Below are positions 7,720 to 16,711 of a stretch of 64,000 nucleotides of DNA, one piece after another. The notes beneath the pieces are model-generated. The model searched no databases and was not told the origin of the DNA. It worked only from the letters and a program-made list of their open reading frames with translations. The stretch lies in the NCBI GenBank assembly GCA_951812755.1, contig OX638329.1, forward strand, positions 5,092,522-5,156,521, in the 5' to 3' direction. A program made the position numbers and the translations under genes. Every line of letters begins with the position of its first letter. Position 1 is the stretch's first letter. The stretch is from an uncultured Latescibacterota bacterium (GTDB lineage Bacteria > Latescibacterota > UBA2968).

Positions 7720-8073
7720 ATGCCGAGAGTAACCAACAGTCCTGCATCGAGACGCAGGCGAAAAAAAATTTTGAAACAGGCTAAGGGCTATCGGGGAGGG
7801 CGCAGCAAGCTGCTTCGCACAGCCAGCAATGCCGTGGATCGCGCATTGCAATACGCCTATCGCGACCGCAGACAAAAGAAAAGAAACTTCAGAGCATTGT
7901 GGATTGCGCGAATCAACGCTGCGGCAAGGCAACACGGATTGACTTACAGTCGATTTATGGCGGGTTTGAAGCGAGACGGTATCGATATCAACCGCAAAGT
8001 ATTGGCTAATCTGGCTGTAACCGACGCCAATGCATTTGCCGCCCTGGTCGAAAGAGTTAAGCAAAACGCCTGA
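7720..8073 (+). CDS. rplT: Ribosomal protein bL20
   Basis: The product has 117 residues, the usual length, with the opening [20 protein letters not shown] and the conserved [15 protein letters not shown] and [20 protein letters not shown]. bL20 is an early large-subunit assembly protein and in some bacteria represses its own operon. The ATG at 7720 follows TTGGAG. A strong terminator follows at 8090-8127, which closes the thrS operon. Confidence 0.97.
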   Translation: MPRVTNSPASRRRRKKILKQAKGYRGGRSKLLRTASNAVDRALQYAYRDRRQKKRNFRALWIARINAAARQHGLTYSRFMAGLKRDGIDINRKVLANLAVTDANAFAALVERVKQNA

Positions 8074-8089
8074 GTATCTCATTGATTCC

Positions 8090-8127
8090 AAAAAGCGAAA
8101 TCCAGCATTGTGTGGATTTCGCTTTTT
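8090..8127 (+). terminator. Intrinsic terminator after rplT
   Basis: AAAAAGCGAAATCCA (8090-8104) and TGGATTTCGCTTTTT (8113-8127) form a perfect 15-bp stem with an 8-base loop and a T-rich 3' arm. Its position 17 bp after rplT fits the end of that operon. Confidence 0.85.
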
Positions 8128-8157
8128 GCATGAGGGGCAAATCCTCTTGGGGCGAGC

Positions 8158-8186
8158 TTGACTTTCGGATAAGATGATGTTAAATT
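8158..8186 (+). promoter_or_regulatory. Probable promoter of the coiled-coil/zapA unit
   Basis: TTGACT (8158-8163), a 17-base spacer and TAAATT (8181-8186) lie after the rplT terminator and 44 bp before the next gene, which has TAAGGAG before its ATG. Confidence 0.5.
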
Positions 8187-8229
8187 GGCTCTATATTTAA
8201 TAGCTTTTGATCTTTCTTAAGGAGCAGAC

Positions 8230-8703
8230 ATGGATATTAACCCCTGGACCGTTAGAAACGCCAAAGAAGAAGAGGAAGTTGATGAGGAAGTGGCGGACAA
8301 CGCCGAGGCAGCTGAAGACGCCGAAGAAGTAGAGGACAACGCCGAGACGGTCGAAGACGCCGAAGAAGTAGAGGAAATGGCGGAGGAAGTAGATCTGTTG
8401 GATATTAACGCTGGGGCAGTCGCGGAAGGAGTGGACCGGCTCGTTGAAGCAATTAACAACGCCGTTGCAACCATTGAAGATTTGCGTCGTGAAAATGACG
8501 AATTGAAGCAACAGAGTCAGGCATTGCAGTCAGATATATCGCGCCTCGAAGAAGAACGGGTGGCTCTGTGTAGCGAGCGAGACCGACTGCAAGATATTTA
8601 CAACGACAATATGCTTCTAATAGACAATAAGGCGGAAATCCTGAATAAGGTCGAGGCGATGTTGCAGCGCCTCAATTCCTTAAACCCCCAAAAAGATGAG
8701 TGA
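8230..8703 (+). CDS. Acidic coiled-coil protein, possible ZapB-like partner of ZapA
   Basis: The product has 157 residues and no recognised family. Residues about 13-55 are a very acidic low-complexity stretch with near-repeats of EDAEEVEDNAE. Residues about 60-150 form a heptad-rich coiled coil (VDRLVEAINNAVATIEDLRRENDELKQQ, then ISRLEEERVALCSERDRLQDIY). The stop codon overlaps the zapA start (TGATG), so the two genes are translationally coupled. Small coiled-coil proteins such as ZapB act with ZapA at the FtsZ ring, which makes a division role a reasonable inference. In many genomes pheS and pheT occupy this place between rplT and zapA; they are absent here. Confidence 0.6.
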   Translation: MDINPWTVRNAKEEEEVDEEVADNAEAAEDAEEVEDNAETVEDAEEVEEMAEEVDLLDINAGAVAEGVDRLVEAINNAVATIEDLRRENDELKQQSQALQSDISRLEEERVALCSERDRLQDIYNDNMLLIDNKAEILNKVEAMLQRLNSLNPQKDE

Positions 8704-8981
8704 TGCCTGTTTTGTCCGACGTGCGCGTTCAGATATTTGGCTCAGAATATCGCATTGCCAGTGAAACTGATCCCGAACATATCCGCAAGGTGGCGAGTTA
8801 TATCGATCAGAAAATGCGAGAAGTAGCCAGTGCCCTTGCACTCCGTACCAGATCAACAGTAGCTGTATTGACGGCTGTGAATTTGGCTGATGAGCTTTTT
8901 AAGATCGAGGAAGAAGGTCGCCGGATAGATCAGATTTCACGCGAGAAAGCCCATCAACTCGCAGACTCGGTCAACTCTTAG
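8703..8981 (+). CDS. zapA: Cell division protein ZapA
   Basis: The product has 92 residues and is a typical ZapA: VRVQIFGSEYRIASETDPEHIRKVASYIDQKM is the conserved N-terminal fold, and AVLTAVNLADELFKIEEE starts the C-terminal coiled coil. ZapA cross-links FtsZ filaments at midcell. The ATG at 8703 shares its first base with the stop of the upstream coiled-coil gene. The next gene on this strand is rny after a 132-bp structured gap. Confidence 0.88.
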   Translation: MPVLSDVRVQIFGSEYRIASETDPEHIRKVASYIDQKMREVASALALRTRSTVAVLTAVNLADELFKIEEEGRRIDQISREKAHQLADSVNS

Positions 8982-9008
8982 CTCACGAGCAAACCGCACA
9001 ATGCGAGT

Positions 9009-9091
9009 GTGAGACAAGCTATCTCACGGGATTGTGAACCCCGCCGCGTTTGTCCTTAAAAATGAGCACAAGCGCAGTGGGGATTTCTTTT
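9009..9091 (+). ncRNA. Structured RNA candidate between zapA and rny
   Basis: The gap holds two hairpins. GTGAGA (9009-9014) pairs with TCTCAC (9022-9027). A longer arm at 9039-9053 (CCCCGCCGCGTTTGT) pairs with 9068-9082 (ACAAGCGCAGTGGGG) over 15 positions with two G-T wobbles and one mismatch, followed by ATTTCTTTT. 6S RNA is often encoded next to zapA in other bacteria, so a regulatory RNA is possible. The region is shorter than usual 6S RNA, and the longer hairpin could simply be a terminator. Confidence 0.35.
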
Positions 9092-9113
9092 AATACTACT
9101 ATTGGAGAAAGTC

Positions 9114-10676
9114 ATGGAAATCGCATCTGTAATTGCGCTATCTACCGGGCTATTGGTGCTGGGATTTGTTGTGGGTTGGCTGATCAGCCGTAAAATTGCT
9201 CACAAGAGATTTTACCGCACTGACGCCTCAATTGAACAAATTTTGGAAGATGCTCGAAGAGAAGCAGAAACTGAAAAACGCACCGCGCTTTTAGAAGCTA
9301 AGGATCAGATTTATCACGAGCGCGTACAAGCCGAAAAAGCACTGGAAGACCGCAACAATGAAGTGGAACGCAAAGAAGAAGAATTGGATCGCATGTCGAA
9401 CGAGTTGAATCGGCGTGCAGATCTGCTCAACCACAAAGCGGGACAAATGGAAGAACTGGAACAAAAATTGGTACAGCAGCAGGATGAACTATCCGTAAAA
9501 GAACTGGAATTGGAAGCGATCCTGGAGGCTCAAAATGCGCGATTAGAACGCATTGCAGCCCTGACGCGCCATCAGGCCAAACGCGAGTTGATGGAAAATT
9601 TGGAGGTCGAAGCCCAACGCGAAGTTGCCTGGCGCTTAAAAGAGATTCGAGAAGACGCACAAGCGCGGGCCAATGATGAAGCGAGAGATATTATCGCAAG
9701 TGCCATTCAGAGACTGGCAGTCGATTATACGGTAGAATCAACGGTGACAGTTGTCGATTTGCCAGCCGATGAAATGAAAGGTCGAATTATCGGGCGCGAA
9801 GGGCGCAATATTCGATCTTTTGAGATGTGTACAGGCGTGGATGTGATTGTTGACGACACCCCCAAAGCCGTAGTGCTGTCCGGGTTTGATCCCATTCGCC
9901 GCGCGGTTGCCAAGACAGCTTTGGAACACCTTGTAATGGATGGACGCATTCATCCGGGTCGAATCGAAGAAGTGGTTAAAAAATCGCGAGAAAATATGCA
10001 GGAATTGATCCGGCAAGCGGGAGAAGAGGCCATTTTTGACATGGGAGTGCCCGGCTTGCATGACCGCCTGATTGAATGTCTTGGGCGATTAAAATTTCGG
10101 ACGAGCTATGGGCAAAATATGTTAAACCACAGCAAAGAGGTGGCTTTTTTAGCCGGGATGATGGCCACGCATTTGGGGCTGGATGCACAACTTGCCAAAC
10201 GCGCCGGTTTGCTACACGACATCGGCCATGGAATCAGCCACGAATTTGAAGGTACACCCGGCCAAAATGGTGCTGATATGGCAAAAAAATACAATGAAGA
10301 TGAAGAAGTGATCAACGCAATTGAAGCTCATCACGGAGAGGCGGACCCAATCTCGCCAATTGCAGTGCTGGTCGATGCCGCAGACACCATTTCGAGGGTT
10401 CGTCCGGGCGCGAGGCGCGAGGTGTTGGAAAATTATGTGCGTCGATTGGAGCATCTGGAGCAAACCGCCCGAGAAATAGAAGGCGTAGAGGCGGTTTACG
10501 CCATTCAAGCGGGTCAGGAGATTCGGGTGGTCGCCAACTATGGATTAATCAGCGATGAAGACACCGAGAGGCTATCTGCTCAAATTGCTGAACGGCTGGA
10601 AAAAACGATGACGTATCCGGGGCATATAAAAGTGACTGTGATTCGCGAGGTTCGCTCCGTCAATTTTGCGCGATAA
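9114..10676 (+). CDS. rny: Ribonuclease Y
   Basis: The product has 520 residues and is a membrane-anchored endoribonuclease that starts mRNA decay. An N-terminal membrane segment (residues about 5-25, SVIALSTGLLVLGFVVGWLI) precedes a long coiled coil (about 45-200). A KH domain follows (MKGRIIGREGRNIRSFEMCTGVDVIVDD), then the HD domain with LLHDIGH and VLVDAADTIS. The ATG at 9114 follows GGAGAAAG; the length matches the family. The gene is 10 bp from the ymdB-like gene. Confidence 0.96.
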   Translation: MEIASVIALSTGLLVLGFVVGWLISRKIAHKRFYRTDASIEQILEDARREAETEKRTALLEAKDQIYHERVQAEKALEDRNNEVERKEEELDRMSNELNRRADLLNHKAGQMEELEQKLVQQQDELSVKELELEAILEAQNARLERIAALTRHQAKRELMENLEVEAQREVAWRLKEIREDAQARANDEARDIIASAIQRLAVDYTVESTVTVVDLPADEMKGRIIGREGRNIRSFEMCTGVDVIVDDTPKAVVLSGFDPIRRAVAKTALEHLVMDGRIHPGRIEEVVKKSRENMQELIRQAGEEAIFDMGVPGLHDRLIECLGRLKFRTSYGQNMLNHSKEVAFLAGMMATHLGLDAQLAKRAGLLHDIGHGISHEFEGTPGQNGADMAKKYNEDEEVINAIEAHHGEADPISPIAVLVDAADTISRVRPGARREVLENYVRRLEHLEQTAREIEGVEAVYAIQAGQEIRVVANYGLISDEDTERLSAQIAERLEKTMTYPGHIKVTVIREVRSVNFAR

Positions 10677-10686
10677 AAAATAGCGA

Positions 10687-11478
10687 ATGAAAATTTTATT
10701 TGTAGGCGATGTTTATGGCAAGCCCGGGCGACGGGCCGCCGCACATTTGATTCCTCAACTGATCGCACAGCACGCCATTGATTTCTGCGTTGTTAATGGC
10801 GAAAATTCTGCTGGCGGTTTTGGTATTACCGCCAAAATCGGACAAAAATTTCACGCTTATGGCACCGATGTAATTACCATGGGCGATCACGTCTGGGATC
10901 AAAAAGATTCGGTTGATTATATCCAAACGGGCGACCGGATTTTGCGCGCAGCCAACTTCCCCAAAGAGGTTGGGGGCGTTGGTGCAGCGGTTTTTTCAGC
11001 ACGCAATGGCGTGTCGGTTGCAGTGCTCAGTCTGCTTGGGCGAACATATATGAAGATGGCGTTGGACTGTCCCTTTAGAATAGGGCAGTGCGCCGTGGAG
11101 CAACTGCAAAAGAAAACGCCTGTTATTCTCGTCGATTTCCACGCCGAAGCAACCTCGGAAAAAATTGCTTTTGGGCACTATATGGACGGCAAAGTCAGCG
11201 CGGTTTTGGGCACGCATACCCATGTTCAAACAGCCGATAATGTGATTTTACCCGGCGGAACCGCGTATATGACAGATGTCGGCATGACAGGGCCTCACGA
11301 TTCGGTTATTGGCGCGAAAAAAGACCCTGCGATTCGCCGATTTATAAACCAGATGCCCGTGCGTTTTGAGCCAGCTACAAACGACATAAAACTCTGCGGA
11401 GCGCTCATCGATGTGGATGAAAGCTCCGGGCGTGCGCGACACATAGAGCGACTACGGCTCAATTTAGAGGAGGGATAA
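10687..11478 (+). CDS. YmdB-family metallophosphoesterase (TIGR00282)
   Basis: The product has 263 residues. It carries the calcineurin-like metal motifs MKILFVGDVYGKPGRR, VVNGENSAGGFGIT, TMGDHVWDQ, DFHAEATSEK and LGTHTHVQTADN. The Bacillus relative YmdB is a cyclic-nucleotide phosphodiesterase encoded next to RNase Y, and the same adjacency holds here (10 bp). Ribosome binding is weak before the ATG, consistent with coupling to rny. The xseA GTG follows its stop codon directly. Confidence 0.9.
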   Translation: MKILFVGDVYGKPGRRAAAHLIPQLIAQHAIDFCVVNGENSAGGFGITAKIGQKFHAYGTDVITMGDHVWDQKDSVDYIQTGDRILRAANFPKEVGGVGAAVFSARNGVSVAVLSLLGRTYMKMALDCPFRIGQCAVEQLQKKTPVILVDFHAEATSEKIAFGHYMDGKVSAVLGTHTHVQTADNVILPGGTAYMTDVGMTGPHDSVIGAKKDPAIRRFINQMPVRFEPATNDIKLCGALIDVDESSGRARHIERLRLNLEEG

Positions 11479-12669
11479 GTGGAACATCCGCTTTCCGTAT
11501 CGGACGTCACGCAAGCGGTCAAGCAAACCCTTGAGATGCAATTTCCCCCCATGTGGGTCATCGGTGAGTTGACCTCCTTCTCTCAGCCCTCATCTGGACA
11601 CCGGTATTTCACGCTCTCAGACCCGCACAGTCAATTGCGCTGTGTGATGTGGCGCTCGCGTTCCATAACCGGGTTTCGTCCCACAGCGGGGATGGAAGTG
11701 TTGGCTCAGGGCCAGTTGACGGTATATGAGCGGCGGGGTGAATACCAGTTTAACGTGTCACAACTATTTCCCGCAGGGGTGGGACAACAGCTAATCGCCT
11801 ATGAAAAACTGAAAAAAAAATTGTCAGAAGAAGGACTTTTTGACGAAGACCGAAAACGCCCTTTGCCCGAATACCCCAGAACAATAGGGGTTGTGACTTC
11901 TCAGACAGGCGCAGCTTTTCGAGATATTTTGGATGTATTGAAGCGGCGATTTCCCGCTGTCCGCATTGTTTTGCGTCCCGCACAGGTGCAGGGATTGGAC
12001 GCGCCAGAAGATATTGCGCAAGGCATTGCCGATTTCAATTCTTTTGGCGAGGTAGATGTACTGATTGTTGGACGCGGCGGCGGCTCGGCTGAGGATTTGG
12101 CAGCATTTAACGACGAGGAGGTAGTGCGGGCAATTTCGGATTCTGAGATTCCTGTTATTTCAGCCGTAGGACACGAGATCGACACTTCCCTATCGGATAT
12201 AGCGGCTGACGTGCGCGCACCAACCCCTTCTGCTGCTGCAGAAATTGCCGTACGCGATGTTTTAGAAGTGCGAGAACAAGTCGGGCGGCTCACACTTCGC
12301 ACGCGGGAGGCCATGCAGCGGTTGTTAGACAAAAATAAAGACCTGCTGGAAGCGCACGAAGGCAGTTATGGCATGCGGCGGTTGTCCGATTTGATCTTTC
12401 AGAATGCGCAACACGTCGATGAATTGCACCGCGAGTTATACGCGCTTCTGAGGCGGCTATTTGAAAGCCGATTGGCCGACTATTACCGCATGACCGGCAA
12501 ATTGGGATCGCTCAGCCCCCTATCGGTGCTCGAACGAGGATTTGGCCTCGTACAACGCGAAGACGGCTCAGTCGTATCTGATGCAGGTATTTTGACACCC
12601 CGTGAACATCTGCACATTCGATTTGCAAAAGGCGAGGCAACCTGTCGGGTAGAAAAAATAAATAGGTAA
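11479..12669 (+). CDS. xseA: Exodeoxyribonuclease VII large subunit
   Basis: The product has 396 residues. It has the N-terminal OB-fold (QFPPMWVIGELTSFSQPSSGHRYFTLSD, CVMWRS) and the catalytic region with TSQTGAAFRDIL, IVGRGGGSAEDLAAFNDEEVVRAI and SAVGHEIDTSLSDIAADVRAPTPSAAAEI. The C-terminal helical part is somewhat short but ends in the normal VLERGFGLV segment. With XseB it degrades single-stranded DNA to short oligonucleotides. The GTG start at 11479 follows GAGGG and is directly adjacent to the upstream stop. Confidence 0.95.
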   Translation: MEHPLSVSDVTQAVKQTLEMQFPPMWVIGELTSFSQPSSGHRYFTLSDPHSQLRCVMWRSRSITGFRPTAGMEVLAQGQLTVYERRGEYQFNVSQLFPAGVGQQLIAYEKLKKKLSEEGLFDEDRKRPLPEYPRTIGVVTSQTGAAFRDILDVLKRRFPAVRIVLRPAQVQGLDAPEDIAQGIADFNSFGEVDVLIVGRGGGSAEDLAAFNDEEVVRAISDSEIPVISAVGHEIDTSLSDIAADVRAPTPSAAAEIAVRDVLEVREQVGRLTLRTREAMQRLLDKNKDLLEAHEGSYGMRRLSDLIFQNAQHVDELHRELYALLRRLFESRLADYYRMTGKLGSLSPLSVLERGFGLVQREDGSVVSDAGILTPREHLHIRFAKGEATCRVEKINR

Positions 12670-12674
12670 AGTCA

Positions 12675-12929
12675 ATGAAAAAAAAGATAGAAGAACCCAC
12701 ATTTGAAACAGCTTTGAAGCAATTGGAGATAGCTGTAGATCGTTTAGAGGAAGGTGCACTGCCCTTGTCAGAGGCACTAAAAGTTTTTGAAGAAGGTCTA
12801 AAAGCATCCAATCAATGCCGCAGTTTATTAGAAGATGCGCGGCAACAGGTTGAAGTGCTCGTGCGCGACAGCGATGGTGAATTTGAATTGGTATCCATAG
12901 ATTCCAATAAAGGGTTTGCAGACGAATGA
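12675..12929 (+). CDS. xseB: Exodeoxyribonuclease VII small subunit
   Basis: The product has 84 residues with the family pattern PTFETALKQLEIAVDRLEEGALPLSEALKVFEEGL. It forms helical hairpins that bind XseA. It is five bases after xseA and overlaps nadK by 4 bp (ATGA), a compact operon arrangement. The C-terminal tail (SDGEFELVSIDSNKGF) is typical of the variable end of this family. Confidence 0.93.
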   Translation: MKKKIEEPTFETALKQLEIAVDRLEEGALPLSEALKVFEEGLKASNQCRSLLEDARQQVEVLVRDSDGEFELVSIDSNKGFADE

Positions 12930-13786
12930 AGTCCATCGGTTTGTTTTCGAACCCGACCCAACCGGGCATGGGCGTTGCGGTTGATCAATTGGCCCAGCGC
13001 ATCCATCAAAGGGGCATTGGAGTGCTGATCGCCGATAATTTGCGACAAATTTGTACCTCCGATTCCAATTGGTTTTGTCCGGTCGATCAGTTGCCCACAC
13101 GCGCTGATATCATTGTGGCTATGGGCGGCGATGGTACCTTGTTGCGCGCAGCCGATGTGGTTTATCCACACAGCACGCCAATTTTGGGCGTGAATCTGGG
13201 GCGGTTGGGGTTTTTGTCGGGCGCGGAACCCCGCGAATTGGACGATGGTCTGGATCGGTTGTTGTGCGACGATTATACTGTTGAAGAACGAATTGCACTG
13301 CACGCACAAACCCGCACACAAAAAGCATTCGCGCTCAATGAAGTTGTAATTGAACGCAGTGTCAAAGCGCGTCTGGTGCAGGTCGTAATGCTGGTTGAAG
13401 GTCGGCCTGTAAGCTCCTTTTACGGCAATGGATTGATTCTGGCAACGCCGACGGGATCCACGGGATACAGCTTGTCTTCGGGCGGCCCAATTGTTCATCC
13501 AAATTTGTCCGTGCTGATCGCCACACCTATATGTCCGCATTCGCTATCTCAGCGCCCAATGGTAATGCCGGGCGATCAGTCGGTGACGGTTAAGGTAATA
13601 GCCGAGCAGTCTGATGAAATCATGTTATCCACAGATGGACGCACTGTGTGTTCGCTTTCTGCTGAAGAACCCGTTACAGTACAACGAGCCTCCGAACCTG
13701 TGCGTTTTATCAATATGCAGGGGTTGACTTTTTACGATCTGTTGCAGCGCAAATTGGACTGGAGTCTGGATCGTCGAGACGAGTAA
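12926..13786 (+). CDS. nadK: NAD kinase
   Basis: The product has 286 residues and phosphorylates NAD to NADP. It shows the GGDG motif in VAMGGDGTLLRAADVV, then ILGVNLGRLGFLSG, the NE motif in FALNEVVIERS and LATPTGSTGYSLSSGGPIVHP. The ATG overlaps the xseB stop. It is followed 12 bp later by recN. The nadK-recN order is common in bacteria. Confidence 0.94.
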   Translation: MKSIGLFSNPTQPGMGVAVDQLAQRIHQRGIGVLIADNLRQICTSDSNWFCPVDQLPTRADIIVAMGGDGTLLRAADVVYPHSTPILGVNLGRLGFLSGAEPRELDDGLDRLLCDDYTVEERIALHAQTRTQKAFALNEVVIERSVKARLVQVVMLVEGRPVSSFYGNGLILATPTGSTGYSLSSGGPIVHPNLSVLIATPICPHSLSQRPMVMPGDQSVTVKVIAEQSDEIMLSTDGRTVCSLSAEEPVTVQRASEPVRFINMQGLTFYDLLQRKLDWSLDRRDE

Positions 13787-13798
13787 AGGAGTTGCGCC

Positions 13799-15502
13799 TT
13801 GTTGTCTCAATTGCATGTGATAAATTACGCCCTGATCGACGACATGGAAGTCGCGTTTGGTAAAGGGTTAAATATCATTACGGGCGAAACCGGTGCCGGA
13901 AAGTCCATCCTGGTCGGAGCATTGGGTCTGATACTGGGCATGCGAGCGAGTCCCGATGTGATCCGCACAGGCGAAAAAAAATGCACAGTAGAAGCCATTT
14001 TTGAACTCTATCTTCAACACCCAGCACTCAAGCTCCTGAATGACATGGGCATTGAGACAGAAGATGGTGAGCTGATTTTGCGGCGAGATGTACTATTAGA
14101 AGGGCGCAGTCGGTGCTACGCCAATGGTCTGTCCATCCCCGTGCGTACACTTCGAGAATTGGGCCGCGCGCTGGTCGATTTGCACGGTCAACACGACCAT
14201 CAATCGCTTCTGAATATCGATCAGCATCTGGACTTTTTAGACGGCTTTGGAGGCTTGCAAACAGCACGCGCACAGGTCGAAAAATCATATCATCAGGTGG
14301 TGCGGTTGCAAAACCGGCTGTTCGAAAAAACTGCCGTTGCCCAACGCCAGCGAGAAAGGCGCGAACTGTTGGACTTTCAGATCAAAGAAATCCATGCAGT
14401 AAAACCAGATCCCGGCGAAGACGAACGCCTGCAACGCGAACAGTCCATGCTTTTGCATGCAGAACGGCTACTCGAGATCGCCTATCAGATCGAACAGGTG
14501 CTTTATGAAGGTGAACAATCCGTGGCCGATCAACTCGGCGAAGGCGCGCATCTCTTAGAAGAGGCCGCACAAATGGACAGCGGCTTGGAGCCGATAGCCG
14601 AAGAACTCAATGGCCTGCGGTATGGGGCAGAAGAATTGGCCCGCGCTTTTGGCGATTACGCCAATCGCGTAGAACACAATCCCCAACGCCTATCAGAAGT
14701 AACAGAGCGATTAGAAACGCTAAACGCACTGAAAAAAAAATACGGCGGCGATCTGGAAAGCGTGCTATCTTACGAAAAAAAAGCCCAAAAAGAATTGGAA
14801 CTGACCGACGAACTCGAAGAATCTCTCAAAAAAATTCAAATTAAAATTGACAATGCAATACAGACATTCACACATTGTTGTGAAAAATTGTCAAAAGGAA
14901 GACACAAAGCCGCTGGCAAATTGTCAAAAGCGATATGCTGTGCATTGCGCGAACTGGGCATGCCCGATGTGAAATTTGACGTCCAATTGGATCGGCGGCC
15001 AGACCCCGATGGTTTGATAGAATGCGATGGGCAGCGATTTGAAGCGGGGCCACGGGGCATAGAGCGCGGTGAATTTTTTATTTCGACCAACCCGGGCGAA
15101 ACCATCCGCCCACTGGCAAAAGTGGCGTCGGGCGGTGAAATTTCGCGTATTATGCTGGCGATGAAAACCGTGCTGGCACATACTGCTTCGGTGCAAGTGC
15201 TAATTTTTGACGAAATCGACATCGGAATTTCCGGGCGCATTGCAGAGGTTGTAGGCAAAAAATTGCGCGACCTGTCAGAAACGTATCAAACCATTTCAAT
15301 TACGCATTTGCCACAAATTGCAAAAATGGCTGATCGACATTTTTCGGTCAGAAAAGAAGTGGTTGATCAGCGTGCGGTAACCCGGGTGATCCCGCTGGAT
15401 GAAGAGGCGCGTGCCGGCGAACTCGCTTTGATGATGGGCGGCGAAGAGATTTCAGAACTGACCATGCAACACGCCCGCGAAATGCTGGCTGCAAAACCGT
15501 AA
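13799..15502 (+). CDS. recN: DNA repair protein RecN
   Basis: The product has 567 residues and is an SMC-like ATPase for double-strand break repair. It has LSQLHVINYALIDDMEVAFGKGLNIITGETGAGKSIL (Walker A), long coiled coils (about residues 155-370), the signature region VASGGEISRIMLAMKTVLA and the Walker B VLIFDEIDIGISGRIAEVVGKKL. The TTG start at 13799 has AAGGAG seven bases upstream. The window therefore contains two double-strand-break repair systems, RecN and NurA/HerA. Confidence 0.95.
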   Translation: MLSQLHVINYALIDDMEVAFGKGLNIITGETGAGKSILVGALGLILGMRASPDVIRTGEKKCTVEAIFELYLQHPALKLLNDMGIETEDGELILRRDVLLEGRSRCYANGLSIPVRTLRELGRALVDLHGQHDHQSLLNIDQHLDFLDGFGGLQTARAQVEKSYHQVVRLQNRLFEKTAVAQRQRERRELLDFQIKEIHAVKPDPGEDERLQREQSMLLHAERLLEIAYQIEQVLYEGEQSVADQLGEGAHLLEEAAQMDSGLEPIAEELNGLRYGAEELARAFGDYANRVEHNPQRLSEVTERLETLNALKKKYGGDLESVLSYEKKAQKELELTDELEESLKKIQIKIDNAIQTFTHCCEKLSKGRHKAAGKLSKAICCALRELGMPDVKFDVQLDRRPDPDGLIECDGQRFEAGPRGIERGEFFISTNPGETIRPLAKVASGGEISRIMLAMKTVLAHTASVQVLIFDEIDIGISGRIAEVVGKKLRDLSETYQTISITHLPQIAKMADRHFSVRKEVVDQRAVTRVIPLDEEARAGELALMMGGEEISELTMQHAREMLAAKP

Positions 15503-15522
15503 AACAGTATAAGGAGCATAGT

Positions 15523-16671
15523 GTGAGACCAATAATTCCCGACGATCTCCGAGACATTGAAGAAAAAGTAAATCTGGGGCAACGACTTTCAGCCGAAGAG
15601 GGCATGCGGCTTTACGAGACGCCCGACCTCAATGCCGTGGGATATTTGGCCAATATCTCGCGCGAACGCGTGTGTGGCAATGTGGCGTGGTACGTGCGGA
15701 ACCAGCACATCAACTATACCAACGTCTGCAACAAACTGTGCCGATTTTGCTCCTTCTATGTAAAACCAAAAGACGATCGAGGCTATGTATTATCCCCCGA
15801 AGATATTCAAAAGCGCGTATTGGAATACATCGACCTGCCCATTTCTGAAATCCACATGGTCGCGGGCATCAATCCCAAACTCCCCTATTCGTATTATCTC
15901 GATATCGTGCGCGCAGTCAAAGACGTGCGTCCCGATGTGGCGGTAAAAGCGTTTACCGCAATTGAATGGGTGCAAATTGCGCGTATTGCAAAAAAGCCAT
16001 TGAAGGATGTCATGATCGAATTAAAAGCGGCCGGCGTATCGTCCATTCCCGGCGGGGGCGCAGAAGTATTTAGCGATCGCGTACAGGAAGATTTATTCTG
16101 GACCAAAGCGGACTCCGAAGAGTGGCTCGAAATAGCGCGTACGGCGCATGAAGTCGGCCTACCTACCAATGCGACAATGCTGTATGGGCATATCGAAAAC
16201 CCAAAAGAACGCATCGATCATCTCGTGCGATTGCGCGAATTACAGGACGAAACCGGCGGTTTTTTGACGTATATTCCCCTGTCATTTCATCCCGAACGCA
16301 CAGAATTAGAGCATTTGCCCGGGCCGACAGGCATCGCGGATTTGAGAGAAATTGCCGTGGGGCGATTGATGCTGGACAATTTCCTCCACATCAAAACGTT
16401 CTGGATTATGAACACCATTGAAATTTCACAAGTGGCTTTGTGGTATGGCGCAGACGATATCGACGGCACAATTCAAGAATACGAAATTACGCGCCGTTCG
16501 TATTCAGAGACGCGACAGGTGCTCACGCGCAAGCAACTGGTCGAACGCGTTATAGAAGCCGGACGCGATCCCGTTGAGCGGGATAATCTATACCGCGTTT
16601 TATCGACCGAGCGAGAGATTTTCGAAGAGACACCTATAGGAATTCCCGGTGAAATTCCAGTGATTTCGTAA
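15523..16671 (+). CDS. mqnE: Aminodeoxyfutalosine synthase MqnE
   Basis: This radical SAM enzyme of the futalosine menaquinone pathway joins SAM to the MqnA product 3-[(1-carboxyvinyl)oxy]benzoate. The product has 382 residues with the cluster motif CNKLCRFC in INYTNVCNKLCRFCSFYVK, AGINPKLPYSYYLDIVRAVK, and IPGGGAEVFSDRVQ, the Gly-rich form typical of MqnE rather than MqnC. The GTG at 15523 has AAGGAG six bases upstream. The pathway partners mqnC and mqnA lie 4 kb downstream, separated by accessory genes. Confidence 0.92.
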   Translation: MRPIIPDDLRDIEEKVNLGQRLSAEEGMRLYETPDLNAVGYLANISRERVCGNVAWYVRNQHINYTNVCNKLCRFCSFYVKPKDDRGYVLSPEDIQKRVLEYIDLPISEIHMVAGINPKLPYSYYLDIVRAVKDVRPDVAVKAFTAIEWVQIARIAKKPLKDVMIELKAAGVSSIPGGGAEVFSDRVQEDLFWTKADSEEWLEIARTAHEVGLPTNATMLYGHIENPKERIDHLVRLRELQDETGGFLTYIPLSFHPERTELEHLPGPTGIADLREIAVGRLMLDNFLHIKTFWIMNTIEISQVALWYGADDIDGTIQEYEITRRSYSETRQVLTRKQLVERVIEAGRDPVERDNLYRVLSTEREIFEETPIGIPGEIPVIS

Positions 16672-16711
16672 AACGCCCCTCTCCCCTGGTATTATTTCAG
16701 CGAGGTGTGTC

